Below are positions 46,160 through 55,288 of a DNA stretch of 64,000 nt, one piece after another. This stretch comes from Streptomyces venezuelae (GTDB lineage Bacteria; Actinomycetota; Actinomycetes; Streptomycetales; Streptomycetaceae). The stretch spans positions 4,674,001-4,738,000 of the forward strand of contig NZ_CP029193.1 of NCBI RefSeq assembly GCF_008642355.1. The letters are read 5' to 3'. The notes beneath the pieces are model-generated. The model saw nothing but the letters and a program-made list of their open reading frames with translations, was not told where the DNA came from and did not search any database. Every line of letters starts with the position of its first letter. The stretch's first letter is position 1. The position numbers and the translations under genes were made by a program.

Positions 46160-46775
46160 GGCGGCGGTTCCGCATCCTGCCGCGGAGGTCGTACGCGCCC
46201 GCGACGGCCACCACGCCCAGGACGGTCGCCACGAGGGCGACGACCCAGACGTACGGGTACTGGCTGCTGATCCAGCAGTACTCGCCTGCTGCCGAGCACG
46301 TGCCGCGCCGTCGGCTGTTCTTCGGGCGGACCGTCTCCATCAGTACGGAGAGGAGCATGAGCGCCGCGAAGGCGTTCGGCAGTGCCAGCGCGGTCCAGAA
46401 CGACGAACGCAGCTTCTCCTTGCGCCAGTTCGTGCGGAGCAGGGCCATGACCATGAGTGCCCCTGCCGCAGGCAGGAGGAGTCCTGCCGTGGCGGCGAAG
46501 CCGTAGCCCTCGCCGGGCCAGCCCGGCGCGTGGTCGTGCCACAGCTCACCGGCCCAGCGGATGGGACCGAGGGCGAGCGCCGTGCCCCCGGCGATCACAC
46601 AGGCGCACACGAAGAGACCGAACCTCAGGGAGCGCAGCCGCTCCCGAAAGCTCCGCCTCTCCCGCTCACCCTTCTTCTTCCGCTCCCCCGACCGGCCAGA
46701 GGTCCGCGCCCCGGGCACATGCTCGTACCGCAGCGCGGGCCCCGCCGCGCGCCGCCGTGAACTCCCCACCGCCAA
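46080..46775 (-). CDS. Integral membrane protein of unknown function
   Basis: The 231-residue protein has a basic N-terminus with a KKKGERERR run, then four TM helices (FGLFVCACVIAGGTALALGP, ATAGLLLPAAGALMVMALL, LALPNAFAALMLLSVLM, VVALVATVLGVVAVAGAY). The loop before the last helix has two Cys (RRGTCSAAGEYCWISS) that could form a disulfide outside. The tail is Arg/Pro-rich. It follows eccC by 37 bp in the same direction and overlaps the kinase gene by 80 bp at its 3' end. The family is not recognised. Confidence 0.75.
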   Translation of the reverse strand: MAVGSSRRRAAGPALRYEHVPGARTSGRSGERKKKGERERRSFRERLRSLRFGLFVCACVIAGGTALALGPIRWAGELWHDHAPGWPGEGYGFAATAGLLLPAAGALMVMALLRTNWRKEKLRSSFWTALALPNAFAALMLLSVLMETVRPKNSRRRGTCSAAGEYCWISSQYPYVWVVALVATVLGVVAVAGAYDLRGRMRNRRLTPPGTAAPWGRPRRGRPTCRRGSRR

Positions 46776-46812
46776 CCCCTCCCTGCCGCCACGGCATGCG
46801 TCACGGCATCCG

Positions 46813-49800
46813 TTACAGCGGCGTCGTCACCGTGGAGATCTCGCCCGTCCCGAGGTGCAGCATGCCCTTGCCCGGCGCCACCGGCCCACCGACCATGCTG
46901 CGCGAGATCCTGAGCCCGATCAGATCACCGCTGGAGCTGTCCTGCGGCGAGAGCAGAATGCCGCGCCGCCCCTTCTTCGCGTCGACCTGCCACCCGGAGA
47001 AACCACTGCAGACGTCCTCCTCGTCACCGGCGAGGACCATCGCGAGCCCCAGGTCGGTGCCGCGCTGGATGATCCGTTTGAAGTGGCTCGCCGCGTCCGC
47101 GTCCTCCAGGATCTCGGCGTCGTCGATGAGCACGACGACCGGGTCGTCCGTCGACGCGTCCGCCTCGTCGATGAGCTCCTCGAACTCGTCCTCGTCGATG
47201 TCGTCCCCGGTGAACACCTTCAGCACGCCCTCGGTGCCTTCGAGCGCACGCAGCGGCGACTGGCGCGGCGCCGCGACGACGAGACGTACACCCTGCGTAC
47301 GGAACGAACGCGCCATGTTCATCAGGACCGTCGAGCGCCCCGACTTGGCCGGGCCCGCGATGACGAACGCCGGCACGCCCTGCGCGAGGTCGGGCCCGTG
47401 GCCCATGACCTCGTCGCCGCCGATGCCCACCAGCGCCCACAGCTTGGAGCGCGAGGCGTCCGGGTCGCGCAGCTCCCACGCCTCCTCGAAGGTGATGCGG
47501 CTCGGCAGCGTGTCGACGCGGAACGGGCGGCGGTGGCGCGGCACGTCCGCGTCGCGCGCCGCGGCCCGCTCGCCGATCGCGGCGATCGCGGCGGCCTGCC
47601 CCTGACCGGTGGAGTCCTCCGACAGGAGGGCGAACTGCGTCTCCGTGCCGCTCTCGTTCCTGAACGCGCGGCCCGGCGCGATCTCCTCGGGGACCTTGCG
47701 GGCCGGGATGCCGAGCATCGAGAAGTCGGAGCGGTCGGCGAGGCGCAGGCCGTACTTGTCCTCGGTGAGGGACGAGATGCGGCCGACCAGGATCTGGCGG
47801 TCACCCGTCATCACCATGTGGAGGCCGACGCTCGCGCCCTCCCGCATGATCGTCGTGATCTCGTCGGTCAGCGCCCCGTGGTCGACCTCGCCGAGCGTGG
47901 GCAGCCAGCCCTCCCAGCGGTCGAGGAGCGTGACGATGTGCGGCAGACGCTCGTCCTCGGGGGCGTCGGACCGCTGCTCGCCGATGTCCGCGTACCCCTT
48001 GTCCGCCAGCAGGTCCTGGCGGCGGGTCAGCTCACCCTTGAGGCGGTTGATGAGGCGTACGACGCGCTCGGTCTGGTTGCGGCCGACGACGGCGCCGCAG
48101 TGCGGCAGCCGGGTCAGCGCGTTGAGCGCGCCGTTGCCGCAGTCGATGCCGTAGAGGTGCACGTCGGCGCTGGAGTGGGTGCGGGCCAGCGAGCCCGCGA
48201 TGGTGCGCAGGACCTGCGAGCGTCCGGAGCGCGGGGCGCCGCCGATCATCAGGTGACCGAAGCTCGCGAAGTCCACGACGACCGGGCGGCGCGCCTGGTC
48301 GGCGGGCAGGTCCTCGACGCCGTACGGGGCGGGCGTGAGCGCGCCCGGGGCCGTGCGGGGCGCCGGGGCGGGGATCTCGTCGAGCAGCAGGGTCTCGCCG
48401 AGCGCGGGCAGCCACGGACTGTGCTGGGCGGGGATGCCCATGACCCGGTTGGCCTCGATGATCTCGTCGACGAGGACCTTCAGGTCGGTGATCTCCTCCT
48501 CCTCGCGGGCCTGCGCCTTCGGCTTCACCAGCGTGGCGCGGCCGAGGGCCGCCCAGTCCAGGGAGTCGACCCAGGGCGCGAGCAGCGTCGGGTCGACGGC
48601 GCCGGGACGGCGGCCACCGACGCGGCCCGACTGGAAGGGGACGAGCGAGGCGTGCCCGAGGCGCACGTAGGCGCGACCGGGCGTGTTCTTGCTGATGTGC
48701 CCGGCCTCGGGGGAGTCGATGACGTCCGTGGACTCGCCGCCGTCCGTCACGCGGAGCGCGATGCGGAGGTTGGTGTTGGCGCGGATCTCGGGCGACACGA
48801 CACCGGAGGGCCGCTGCGTGGCGAGCAGCAGATGAATGCCGAGCGACCGCCCTCGCTGGGCGATGTTGACGAGCCCCGTCACGAAGTCGGGCAGGTCGCG
48901 CACCATGGAGGCGAACTCGTCGATGACGATGAGGAGTCGCGGCACGGGCGCGTGCGACGGGTCGCGCCGCACCAGATCCTGGTAGTCCTCGATGTCCTTG
49001 GCGTCGGCGTCGGCGAGGATGTGCTCGCGTCGCTTCAGCTCGGCGCCGAGCGATTCGAGGGCCCTCTCCACGAGGTGCGCGTCGAGGTCGGTGACCATGC
49101 CGACGGTGTGCGGCAGCTTCACGCAGTCCTTGAAGGCGGACCCACCCTTGTAGTCCACGAGAACGAAGGTCATGTTCTCGGGCGTATTGGCGACGGCGAG
49201 CGCGGCCACGATGGTCTGCAGCAGCTCCGACTTACCGGAGCCGGTGGTACCGGCGATGAGGCCGTGCGGTCCGTCCTTGCGCATGTCGATGCCGAAGGGC
49301 CCGTCGTACGACTCACCGATGACCGCCATCGTCGACTGCCCGCCCGCCTGCCACCTCGCGGTGATCGCCCCGGCGGTCGGCGGCTCCAACTGCAGCACGT
49401 CGAGGAGCCTGCTGGACCCGGGCAGCGCGGAGTCCTCCGTCTCCCCGCTGATGTCGCGCAGCGGGGAGACGGAGCGGGCGAGGCGCAGGCACCAGGCGGG
49501 CGTCACGAAGTCGGGCCGTACGTCGAGGAGCCGCTCGGCGCCGCTCATCTCGACGCGCAGCCGCAGCTCGCGCGGGGCGCCCGCCTCCTGCGGGTCGGGC
49601 GCGGTGGTGTGCCAGGCCTGGAAGGAGGGGAAGCCGCCGGGGGCGTGCTGGGGTGGGGCGGACGCGTTCATGGGACGCTGATGGGCCTGGCCGTAGGCGT
49701 TCGGGTCCGGCTTCGGCTCGGCGACCACGAAGGCCTGGCACTCACCTGGCAGGAACCGTTCTTCTGTGTCGAGGCAGAGCGCGTACATGTGCACGGCGGG

Positions 49801-51576
49801 CCCCTCGCGCAGCAGTCGCACCACACCGGGCAGCGACCGCAGCCGCCGGGACCCGTCCCACACCACGACGATGTCCGGATCGGAGAAGTCGGCGCCCTGG
49901 CCCCGGTTCTCCTCGGCGGCCTTGATCCTGGCGTCGAGGATCTGGGTCAGCTCACCGATGCGGGCGCCGACTGTCTCGGCGTCCGTCCCGATGAGTACGT
50001 TGATGTCCTGGCCGCCGGAAGGACGGGCGTGCGGCAGCCACCGCACCCAGTCCCAGCTCTCCTTGGACGTGACCTCGGTGAGCACGTAGAACTGCACGTC
50101 CATCGGGCTGTGCAGGGTCGCGGTCTGCGCGACGGCCCAGCGCCCGAGCGCGGTGGCGGAGTCGTCGGGCCCCGCGATGCCGATGACCCCGAGCCCCTTC
50201 AGCGGCAGCGCGACAGGCGCGTCCTCGATCTTCCACGTCACCTGGCGCCGGTGGTCGTCCTTCTCCGGGTCGTCGAGGACGACCTCGGAGGGCAGCTGCC
50301 CGGTCCCGAAGCGCAGCAGCAGATGGTCACCGTCGGTCCGCCGCCGCTCCCACAACCGCGTACGCGGCCCGGTGGCGAGGGCGAGCACCGAGGCGGGATC
50401 GGGCACGGCGTTGCGCCGGTCGATCCGCTCGGCCACCAAGGCGTCCCGCGCATCCCGCTCGATCCGAGCCTTGGTCTCCTTGTACTCCCTGACCTGCTTG
50501 GCATGGGACTTGCGCCCGTGCTTCTTGTCCATGAAGTAGTTGCCGAACAGCATGATGGGACTCAGACCCGCCATGATCAGGTAGTACCAGCGATTGAAGA
50601 TCATCGCTGCGACGACGGCACCGACCAGCGGAAACAGCGCCATCAGCCACGGCAGCGGCCGTGCCTCGAACTCACGGGGCGGGCTGGGCAGCCGAAAAGC
50701 GGTCTGCCGCTCGGGCGGACGCAGCCGCGGAGGCCGGTTGTAGTCGAGCCCGGCACCGTCCTCGGACCACTTGAGGGCGGCGTTGGGAGGCGTGTAACGG
50801 ACAAGTTCGAGCAGCGTGTTTCCCAGCGCGATCTGAGCGCCGAGCGGCCAGGCGACGGTATCGAGCCGCCCGTCGCCGCCTCTGGCTCTCTCCTTCACCA
50901 GCTTGGCGCGGGCCTCCTTCCGCTCCTTCCACTCCTTGCGGGCCTGCCGCTCCCGCTTCTCCCGCGCCTTGCGGTCCTTCTTGGACTCGCCCTCGAGCGG
51001 CACCGCCGCCGCGACCGGCTCCTCCTCCTCTTCCTCCACGCCGAAGGGAGCGCCGTCGAGCGTCACCCCCTCCCTCTCCTCCGGGGTGCCGTGGAGGGTG
51101 GCCTGACAGGTGCCGTCGGTTGCGACTGACAACGTCAGGGCGCGGGCGGGCAGTTCCGGATCGTCGACGCGGATGTACGCGGCGGGCCCGCTGCCGATGT
51201 CGTACCGCCCGATCCCGAGCCGGTGCACGGCGCCGGCGGCGGCCCCGCTCGCGACGCGCAGCTCGACGAGCCCGGACGGCTCACCGGGCAGGCACCCCGC
51301 GGGATCGTTGAGGCTGACGACGGCACCTTCGCGCAGCGGCGAGGTGACGACGGTGGCGGAAGGATCGACGGCGTACCCGTCCACGTAGATGACCGGAGCA
51401 CCACCCCCGGGCGCCTGCTGCCCGTGCCCGATGGGGATGACCTGCGCGCCGCTGTGGCCGACCTGCCGGGCCAGTTCCACCGCGATGTCCTGCACGGTGG
51501 ACTCGGGATCGGCGTCGAGAACCACGTCGGCGGAGTCCCCGCCGAACGGATCGACGACGGTCAGAGTCAGGCGCAC
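46813..51576 (-). CDS. eccC: Type VII secretion ATPase EccC (FtsK/SpoIIIE family) with FHA domain
   Basis: This 1587-residue protein has an FHA-like domain near residues 95-175 (GRYDIGSGPAAYIRVDD), a charged Glu/Lys linker and two TM helices near 310-350. Three FtsK-type ATPase domains follow: Walker A GTTGSGKSE near residue 779, GGAPRSGRS near 1114 and AGPAKSGRS near 1409. Only the first has the P-loop Lys; the other two have Arg. Walker B of the first is LLIVIDEF. It is the motor that recruits and exports WXG100 proteins through their YxxxD signals. GTG 51576 follows GGGGAGG. No eccB, eccD, eccE or mycP is in view. Confidence 0.95.
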   Translation of the reverse strand: MRLTLTVVDPFGGDSADVVLDADPESTVQDIAVELARQVGHSGAQVIPIGHGQQAPGGGAPVIYVDGYAVDPSATVVTSPLREGAVVSLNDPAGCLPGEPSGLVELRVASGAAAGAVHRLGIGRYDIGSGPAAYIRVDDPELPARALTLSVATDGTCQATLHGTPEEREGVTLDGAPFGVEEEEEEPVAAAVPLEGESKKDRKAREKRERQARKEWKERKEARAKLVKERARGGDGRLDTVAWPLGAQIALGNTLLELVRYTPPNAALKWSEDGAGLDYNRPPRLRPPERQTAFRLPSPPREFEARPLPWLMALFPLVGAVVAAMIFNRWYYLIMAGLSPIMLFGNYFMDKKHGRKSHAKQVREYKETKARIERDARDALVAERIDRRNAVPDPASVLALATGPRTRLWERRRTDGDHLLLRFGTGQLPSEVVLDDPEKDDHRRQVTWKIEDAPVALPLKGLGVIGIAGPDDSATALGRWAVAQTATLHSPMDVQFYVLTEVTSKESWDWVRWLPHARPSGGQDINVLIGTDAETVGARIGELTQILDARIKAAEENRGQGADFSDPDIVVVWDGSRRLRSLPGVVRLLREGPAVHMYALCLDTEERFLPGECQAFVVAEPKPDPNAYGQAHQRPMNASAPPQHAPGGFPSFQAWHTTAPDPQEAGAPRELRLRVEMSGAERLLDVRPDFVTPAWCLRLARSVSPLRDISGETEDSALPGSSRLLDVLQLEPPTAGAITARWQAGGQSTMAVIGESYDGPFGIDMRKDGPHGLIAGTTGSGKSELLQTIVAALAVANTPENMTFVLVDYKGGSAFKDCVKLPHTVGMVTDLDAHLVERALESLGAELKRREHILADADAKDIEDYQDLVRRDPSHAPVPRLLIVIDEFASMVRDLPDFVTGLVNIAQRGRSLGIHLLLATQRPSGVVSPEIRANTNLRIALRVTDGGESTDVIDSPEAGHISKNTPGRAYVRLGHASLVPFQSGRVGGRRPGAVDPTLLAPWVDSLDWAALGRATLVKPKAQAREEEEITDLKVLVDEIIEANRVMGIPAQHSPWLPALGETLLLDEIPAPAPRTAPGALTPAPYGVEDLPADQARRPVVVDFASFGHLMIGGAPRSGRSQVLRTIAGSLARTHSSADVHLYGIDCGNGALNALTRLPHCGAVVGRNQTERVVRLINRLKGELTRRQDLLADKGYADIGEQRSDAPEDERLPHIVTLLDRWEGWLPTLGEVDHGALTDEITTIMREGASVGLHMVMTGDRQILVGRISSLTEDKYGLRLADRSDFSMLGIPARKVPEEIAPGRAFRNESGTETQFALLSEDSTGQGQAAAIAAIGERAAARDADVPRHRRPFRVDTLPSRITFEEAWELRDPDASRSKLWALVGIGGDEVMGHGPDLAQGVPAFVIAGPAKSGRSTVLMNMARSFRTQGVRLVVAAPRQSPLRALEGTEGVLKVFTGDDIDEDEFEELIDEADASTDDPVVVLIDDAEILEDADAASHFKRIIQRGTDLGLAMVLAGDEEDVCSGFSGWQVDAKKGRRGILLSPQDSSSGDLIGLRISRSMVGGPVAPGKGMLHLGTGEISTVTTPL

Positions 51577-51891
51577 GATCGTCCTCCCCGGAGCTGAACA
51601 ATGCGCCTGACGATATCCGCTCCCCCCTTCCCACAGGCAACGCCCCGTACCCACCCACCCCTCGGCACTTCCCGCCCCACAACGCCTCTCCCTTCACATT
51701 TCTTCACATCCGGTCGCACTCGGTTCTTCACATCTCTTCGCAGTCGCTCATAGCAGAGCTGTGACTGAACCGGGCTGTGCTCCCACCAGCCCCACCCGTA
51801 AGCTGCTGGCGCAAGAGCGGACGATCACACCATCCGCGTTACGGGAGCCACGGGGGTTGGCCCTGCGGCGAGTTGATTGGGAGAGAGCCTC
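51577..51891. promoter_or_regulatory. Divergent region between eccC and the WXG100 module
   Basis: This 315-bp stretch has no gene. It contains three direct copies of CTTCACAT at 51692-51699, 51702-51709 and 51726-51733, in an AT-enriched block; the last two extend to TTCTTCACATC. These may be activator or sigma-factor sites for the rightward module. A weak GGGAGAG ribosome site precedes ATG 51892. Confidence 0.5.
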
Positions 51892-52191
51892 ATGGCCAAG
51901 GACCTTGATGTCACATATCAGGACATGCGAGACGCGGCCAAGCACGTGGTCAAGGAGAAGGACAAGCTCAACGAGAAGCTGGACGGCCTGAAGAAGTACA
52001 TCAAGAACCTCGTCGAGACGGGCTTCGTCACGAAGAGCGCCTCGAAGGCGTTCGACGAGAACTTCGACGAGTTCGTCGAGGGCGCGAAGAAGACGATCGA
52101 CGGCCTCGACGGCATGGGCGACTACCTGACGAACGCCGCGGACAAGTACGAGCAGATCGATGACGAGCTGGGGCGGGCTGCGCGCAAGTAG
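51892..52191 (+). CDS. WXG100-like type VII secretion protein
   Basis: The 99-residue protein is all helical with a turn in the middle (KNLVETGFVTKSASKAFDENF), where classic members have WxG; here the Trp is missing. The C-terminus has the YxxxD/E export signal (ADKYEQIDDELGRA). Size and pattern fit EsxA/EsxB-type substrates, which form helical-hairpin dimers. It is the first gene of the rightward module, divergent from eccC. Confidence 0.82.
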   Translation: MAKDLDVTYQDMRDAAKHVVKEKDKLNEKLDGLKKYIKNLVETGFVTKSASKAFDENFDEFVEGAKKTIDGLDGMGDYLTNAADKYEQIDDELGRAARK

Positions 52192-52209
52192 CCAGGGCTC
52201 GGCTCCTTC

Positions 52210-52248
52210 GGGGCGGAGGCGGCGGGGCAAGCCCGGCGCCTCCGCCCC
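52210..52248 (+). terminator. Hairpin between the two WXG100-like genes
   Basis: GGGGCGGAGGC (52210-52220) pairs perfectly with GCCTCCGCCCC (52238-52248), followed by a short T-containing tail. It could be an attenuator that makes the first gene more abundant than the rest, which is common for excreted WXG100 proteins. Confidence 0.6.
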
Positions 52249-52307
52249 GCCCTCGTTGTTCGCATACGAGAAGCTGCAGGACCACGGCGTGAGAGAGGGG
52301 ACGGCTC

Positions 52308-52613
52308 GTGGGGGAGTACGCGAGGATCGACGACCTGAACGTCATCCGCGAGATGGGTGTCGGACTGGGCAAGATCAAGGAAGCGTTCGACGGCCTGGGC
52401 AAGCTGAAGGGCCAGTACGAGGACGACTTCGGTGAACACGACCTGTCGTGGCAGTTCGGGGACTTCGTGGACAACTGGGACAAACATCGCGAGGAGCTCG
52501 GCGACGAGATCAAGCGCCTCGGCGACATCGCGAAGGCCGCTGCGAAGACGTACGAGAAGATGGACAGCGAGCTGGCCAAGGCGCTCCGCGACTCCGACAA
52601 GAAGAAGTCCTGA
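52308..52613 (+). CDS. Second WXG100-like type VII secretion protein
   Basis: The 101-residue helical protein contains DLSWQFGDFVDNWDKHREEL; the motif FVDNWDK recurs in the WXG-like protein at 62962-63258. The C-terminal export signal is KTYEKMDSELAKAL (YxxxD). The first and second proteins probably pair. The GTG at 52308 is preceded by GAGAGGGG, and its stop codon overlaps the next start (TGATG). Confidence 0.82.
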   Translation: MGEYARIDDLNVIREMGVGLGKIKEAFDGLGKLKGQYEDDFGEHDLSWQFGDFVDNWDKHREELGDEIKRLGDIAKAAAKTYEKMDSELAKALRDSDKKKS

Positions 52614-53986
52614 TGGCCGGCGCACGCCCAAGGGACTGGCAGCCGCTCGCCGACCAGGACCCGGTCCCCGGTGATCCGGACCGCCTGGAACAGCTGGGAC
52701 GCAAACTCCGCAAGACGGCGAACGAACTCGAACGCCAGGTACGCCACCTCAAGGCGGCGTCCGAGGTGACGTCGTGGGACAGCGACGCAGGAAAAGAGTT
52801 CCGCGAGAAGGCCAAGAAGTGCCGCGGCCGTCTGGAGGCCGCGCACAAGCGCTACAAGACGGTGGCCGACGCGGTCGGCGACCGGATCGTGGACCACGGG
52901 CCGGACTACGAGTCCAACGCCGCGGCCACTCCCGGCAATTACGCCACGGAACTCCACCGCGCCCAGCGGATCGCCGAGATCGCCCGGCAGGAGGCGCGGG
53001 AGGCCGAGGCGGACAAGAGTGCCGCCGAGAAGAACCTGGACGGCCTCTCCGGCAGATCCGGAAAGGGCGACGGCGCGAAGGGGGACGACAAGGGCCGCAA
53101 GGAGAAGCTGGAGGACCAGGCGGAGGCTGCCGCCAAGTCCTTGGAATCGGCCCGCAACAAGCTGAAGAAAGCGCAGAGCATCCGCGACGAGGCGGCCCGC
53201 AAGGCGCGAAACGCCATCGACGACGTCATCTCCGACGATGCGCTCAAGGATGGGTTCTGGGATGACTTCGCTCAGGTCGTGGACGTCGTGGCGAACTGGA
53301 CGGAGAACATCTCGAAATGGGCCGGCATCGCCGCTCTCGCGGTCGGCTGGATTCCGATCGTGGGTCAGGGACTGGCGGGATTCCTGGGGGCCGTTTCCAT
53401 GGTGGCCACCATCATCAACATCGCCTGTACGGCGATCCAGGTCGGCATGGGTGATGAGTCGTGGACGGCGCTCGCCACCGCTGCGGTCGGCCTGCTGATG
53501 ATGGGCGCCGGCAAGGCGATGACGAAGGTCAGCGGGCGGTACGCCAAGGGGCTGGTCGACCGTATGCAGGCCGCAAAGAGCGGTAAGTTGACCGGCCGGC
53601 AGCTCAAGCGGAACCGCCAGAAGTTCAACCGTGACGCGGGAGTCGTCAAGGGGCTGGAAAAGGGTGACATCGGCAAGTCCATCCGGGAGCCCGTGACCGA
53701 GCTCTTCAAGGGTTCGACCTGGAAGGACGGTTTCAAGGGTGGGTACCGTGAGATGGGCCGGGTTTTGAAGGAACGCGGCAACGGAAGCTATATGAAGGGG
53801 ATCGGCAAGTCCTTCACCTTGGCTGATTCATCCGCGGCATCATCCCTCAGTGAGGCCAAGGACCTGGGCAAGGGTCTCAAGGACGTCGGATTCGACGTCA
53901 ACAAGCTGTCGCGCAGGGCGACACAGCTGAGCGTGGCCGGCAGTGGAGTCACCGCCGGCGGCCTATTTATCGACGAGGTGTCGTGA
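52613..53986 (+). CDS. Putative type VII secreted effector with DWQPL/DPVPGDP signal domain
   Basis: The 457-residue protein opens with RPRDWQPLADQDPVPGDP, the N-terminus of a putative T7SS-secreted family. A coiled, Lys/Glu-rich region follows (residues ~20-210), then a hydrophobic helical segment near 225-290 (IAALAVGWIPIVGQGLAGFLGA), as found before toxin domains in polymorphic toxins. The last ~150 residues are basic and match no toxin I recognise. A paralogue with the same plan lies at 61570-62919. It overlaps its upstream and downstream neighbours by one base each. Confidence 0.78.
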   Translation: MAGARPRDWQPLADQDPVPGDPDRLEQLGRKLRKTANELERQVRHLKAASEVTSWDSDAGKEFREKAKKCRGRLEAAHKRYKTVADAVGDRIVDHGPDYESNAAATPGNYATELHRAQRIAEIARQEAREAEADKSAAEKNLDGLSGRSGKGDGAKGDDKGRKEKLEDQAEAAAKSLESARNKLKKAQSIRDEAARKARNAIDDVISDDALKDGFWDDFAQVVDVVANWTENISKWAGIAALAVGWIPIVGQGLAGFLGAVSMVATIINIACTAIQVGMGDESWTALATAAVGLLMMGAGKAMTKVSGRYAKGLVDRMQAAKSGKLTGRQLKRNRQKFNRDAGVVKGLEKGDIGKSIREPVTELFKGSTWKDGFKGGYREMGRVLKERGNGSYMKGIGKSFTLADSSAASSLSEAKDLGKGLKDVGFDVNKLSRRATQLSVAGSGVTAGGLFIDEVS

Positions 53987-54666
53987 TGGAGCAAGAGCAG
54001 CAGAGTAAAGACGGCAACTCAGCCGCCCCGGAAGATGACTTCCTCGTCGAATTCGACTTCGACGGCAACTGGCTCGGGCTCACTCTGCACGAGGGCACCA
54101 GGGCAGAAGCCCGAAAGGTGGCCGCGGACTTGGTCGAGCAGTTCGACCCGCTGCGCCTGGGGGTCAGCAAGGCAGTGCTTCAGCGGGAATTGGAGGAGCA
54201 CGCGCTGTCGGTCCACGAGTCCGGCCCGCTGCTGACCGCGGTCGCCTATACCGACAGCGGCGTGTTCCTGGCGGACATGTCGGTCCTCGCCTACGGAGAG
54301 GACGGTGTCACACGGCCTTCCCCGAAGGAGTACGAGGGGATGCTGCTGAAGTGGTCCTACGCAGAAGTGAAGGGCGACCCCCAGATCACCGAGGTCGAGT
54401 TGCCGATCGGCCCTGCCGTCCGGGTGCAGGCCGTGCTCGTCGAAAAGCGACGCTTCGGCTGGGGCAAGAAGCTCAGTGAATGCGTCAGGTACTGGGTCTG
54501 GCCGACCGGACACGAAGAGATCCTGCTGGTCGAAGCTCGGTGGCTCAACTTCGAGCGGACGGACGAACTGACCGATCTCGTGGACCGGGTCATGCCTTCC
54601 CTGCGTCTGGTGCCCGTCCCCGCGGAACCCGGCCCGTCCGCACCCGAATCCCCCGGCGAGCTCTGA
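53986..54666 (+). CDS. Unnamed T7SS-linked protein, family A
   Basis: The 226-residue soluble protein, FLVEFDFDGNWLGLTLHEGTRAEARKVAADL at the N-terminus (in outline), later has RFGWGKKLSECVRYWVWP, then FERTDELTDLVDRVMPSL near the end. It shares spacing and motifs (aligned LG+GK...RY, hydrophobic strand, ED/ELxDLVxR) with the proteins at 59061-59666 and 59826-60455. I call this group family A. It could be a chaperone for the preceding effector, like EspG, or an immunity protein. It is directly downstream of the effector, overlapping its stop codon. Confidence 0.65.
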   Translation: MEQEQQSKDGNSAAPEDDFLVEFDFDGNWLGLTLHEGTRAEARKVAADLVEQFDPLRLGVSKAVLQRELEEHALSVHESGPLLTAVAYTDSGVFLADMSVLAYGEDGVTRPSPKEYEGMLLKWSYAEVKGDPQITEVELPIGPAVRVQAVLVEKRRFGWGKKLSECVRYWVWPTGHEEILLVEARWLNFERTDELTDLVDRVMPSLRLVPVPAEPGPSAPESPGEL

Positions 54667-54667
54667 T

Positions 54668-55264
54668 ATGCCCCTGCGTACCGAATGGGACACCCCGCCC
54701 AGCGACTACACGATTTTCGTCCCCGCGGGCTGGTTCCAACTGCACCTCGACCCCGAGGAACGTGACCGCGGTATCGCCGCACTGGCCGACCGCCAATTCG
54801 AGGGCATCGACAACGCGCCTCTCCTCAAAGAACGCCTGATGCGGGACCTGCAGAAGCAGGCGAAGGCCGCCCATCGCCAGGGCGGCGTCGAGCTGTACAT
54901 CTCGCTGCTGACCGTCGATGGCCTGCCACTGGCGTCGTCGCTGCTCGTGAGCCTGATCCCGGACGGATATCCGGGCTGCGGCACGGCCCACGACCTGGCC
55001 CGCAGGCTCGGGGACACGGGGCGTCCCGCCGAAGTGCGGAAGCTGGAGGCCGCGGGTGACGCCGTCCGGACCGAGAAGACCGAGGCGGCCGACCCCGAGC
55101 ACCAGATGGGCAACACGCTCGCGACGACAACGGTGACTTACAACGTCCCCGTCCCCGCGAGCAGACAGTGGCTGAACCTCACCTTCTCCACCCCCATGGA
55201 GGGCTTGGCGCGACAGATGGTGGAGCTTTTCGACACCGTGGCCGGCACGCTTCACTGGGAATAG
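54668..55264 (+). CDS. Unnamed T7SS-linked protein, family B
   Basis: The 198-residue protein starts with TPPSDYTIFVPAGWFQLHL, has the strand pair VELYISLLTVDGLPLASSLL and ends FDTVAGTLHWE. The gene at 60452-61147 encodes a relative (YRLILPGDWAHIPL, GASLLVTE, FDAVMATFRW), so the two define family B. The family A gene is immediately upstream, one base away. The function is unknown; the pairing with secreted effectors suggests a chaperone or immunity role. Confidence 0.65.
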   Translation: MPLRTEWDTPPSDYTIFVPAGWFQLHLDPEERDRGIAALADRQFEGIDNAPLLKERLMRDLQKQAKAAHRQGGVELYISLLTVDGLPLASSLLVSLIPDGYPGCGTAHDLARRLGDTGRPAEVRKLEAAGDAVRTEKTEAADPEHQMGNTLATTTVTYNVPVPASRQWLNLTFSTPMEGLARQMVELFDTVAGTLHWE

Positions 55265-55269
55265 GGAGG

Positions 55270-55287
55270 CCGGGCTGCGGGGCCCGG
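55270..55287. terminator. Short hairpin between the two facing T7SS modules
   Basis: CCGGGC (55270-55275) pairs with GCCCGG (55282-55287) around TGCGGG. The gap between convergent genes is only 24 bp, so this hairpin would serve both strands. Confidence 0.4.
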
Positions 55288-55288
55288 A

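Noticed and set aside
46561..51129. Very long open frame on the plus strand opposite eccC
   Set aside because: It is the mirror of the eccC coding frame in GC-rich DNA; the protein is Arg/Gly/Glu-rich without motifs, while the minus strand has clear FtsK domains.
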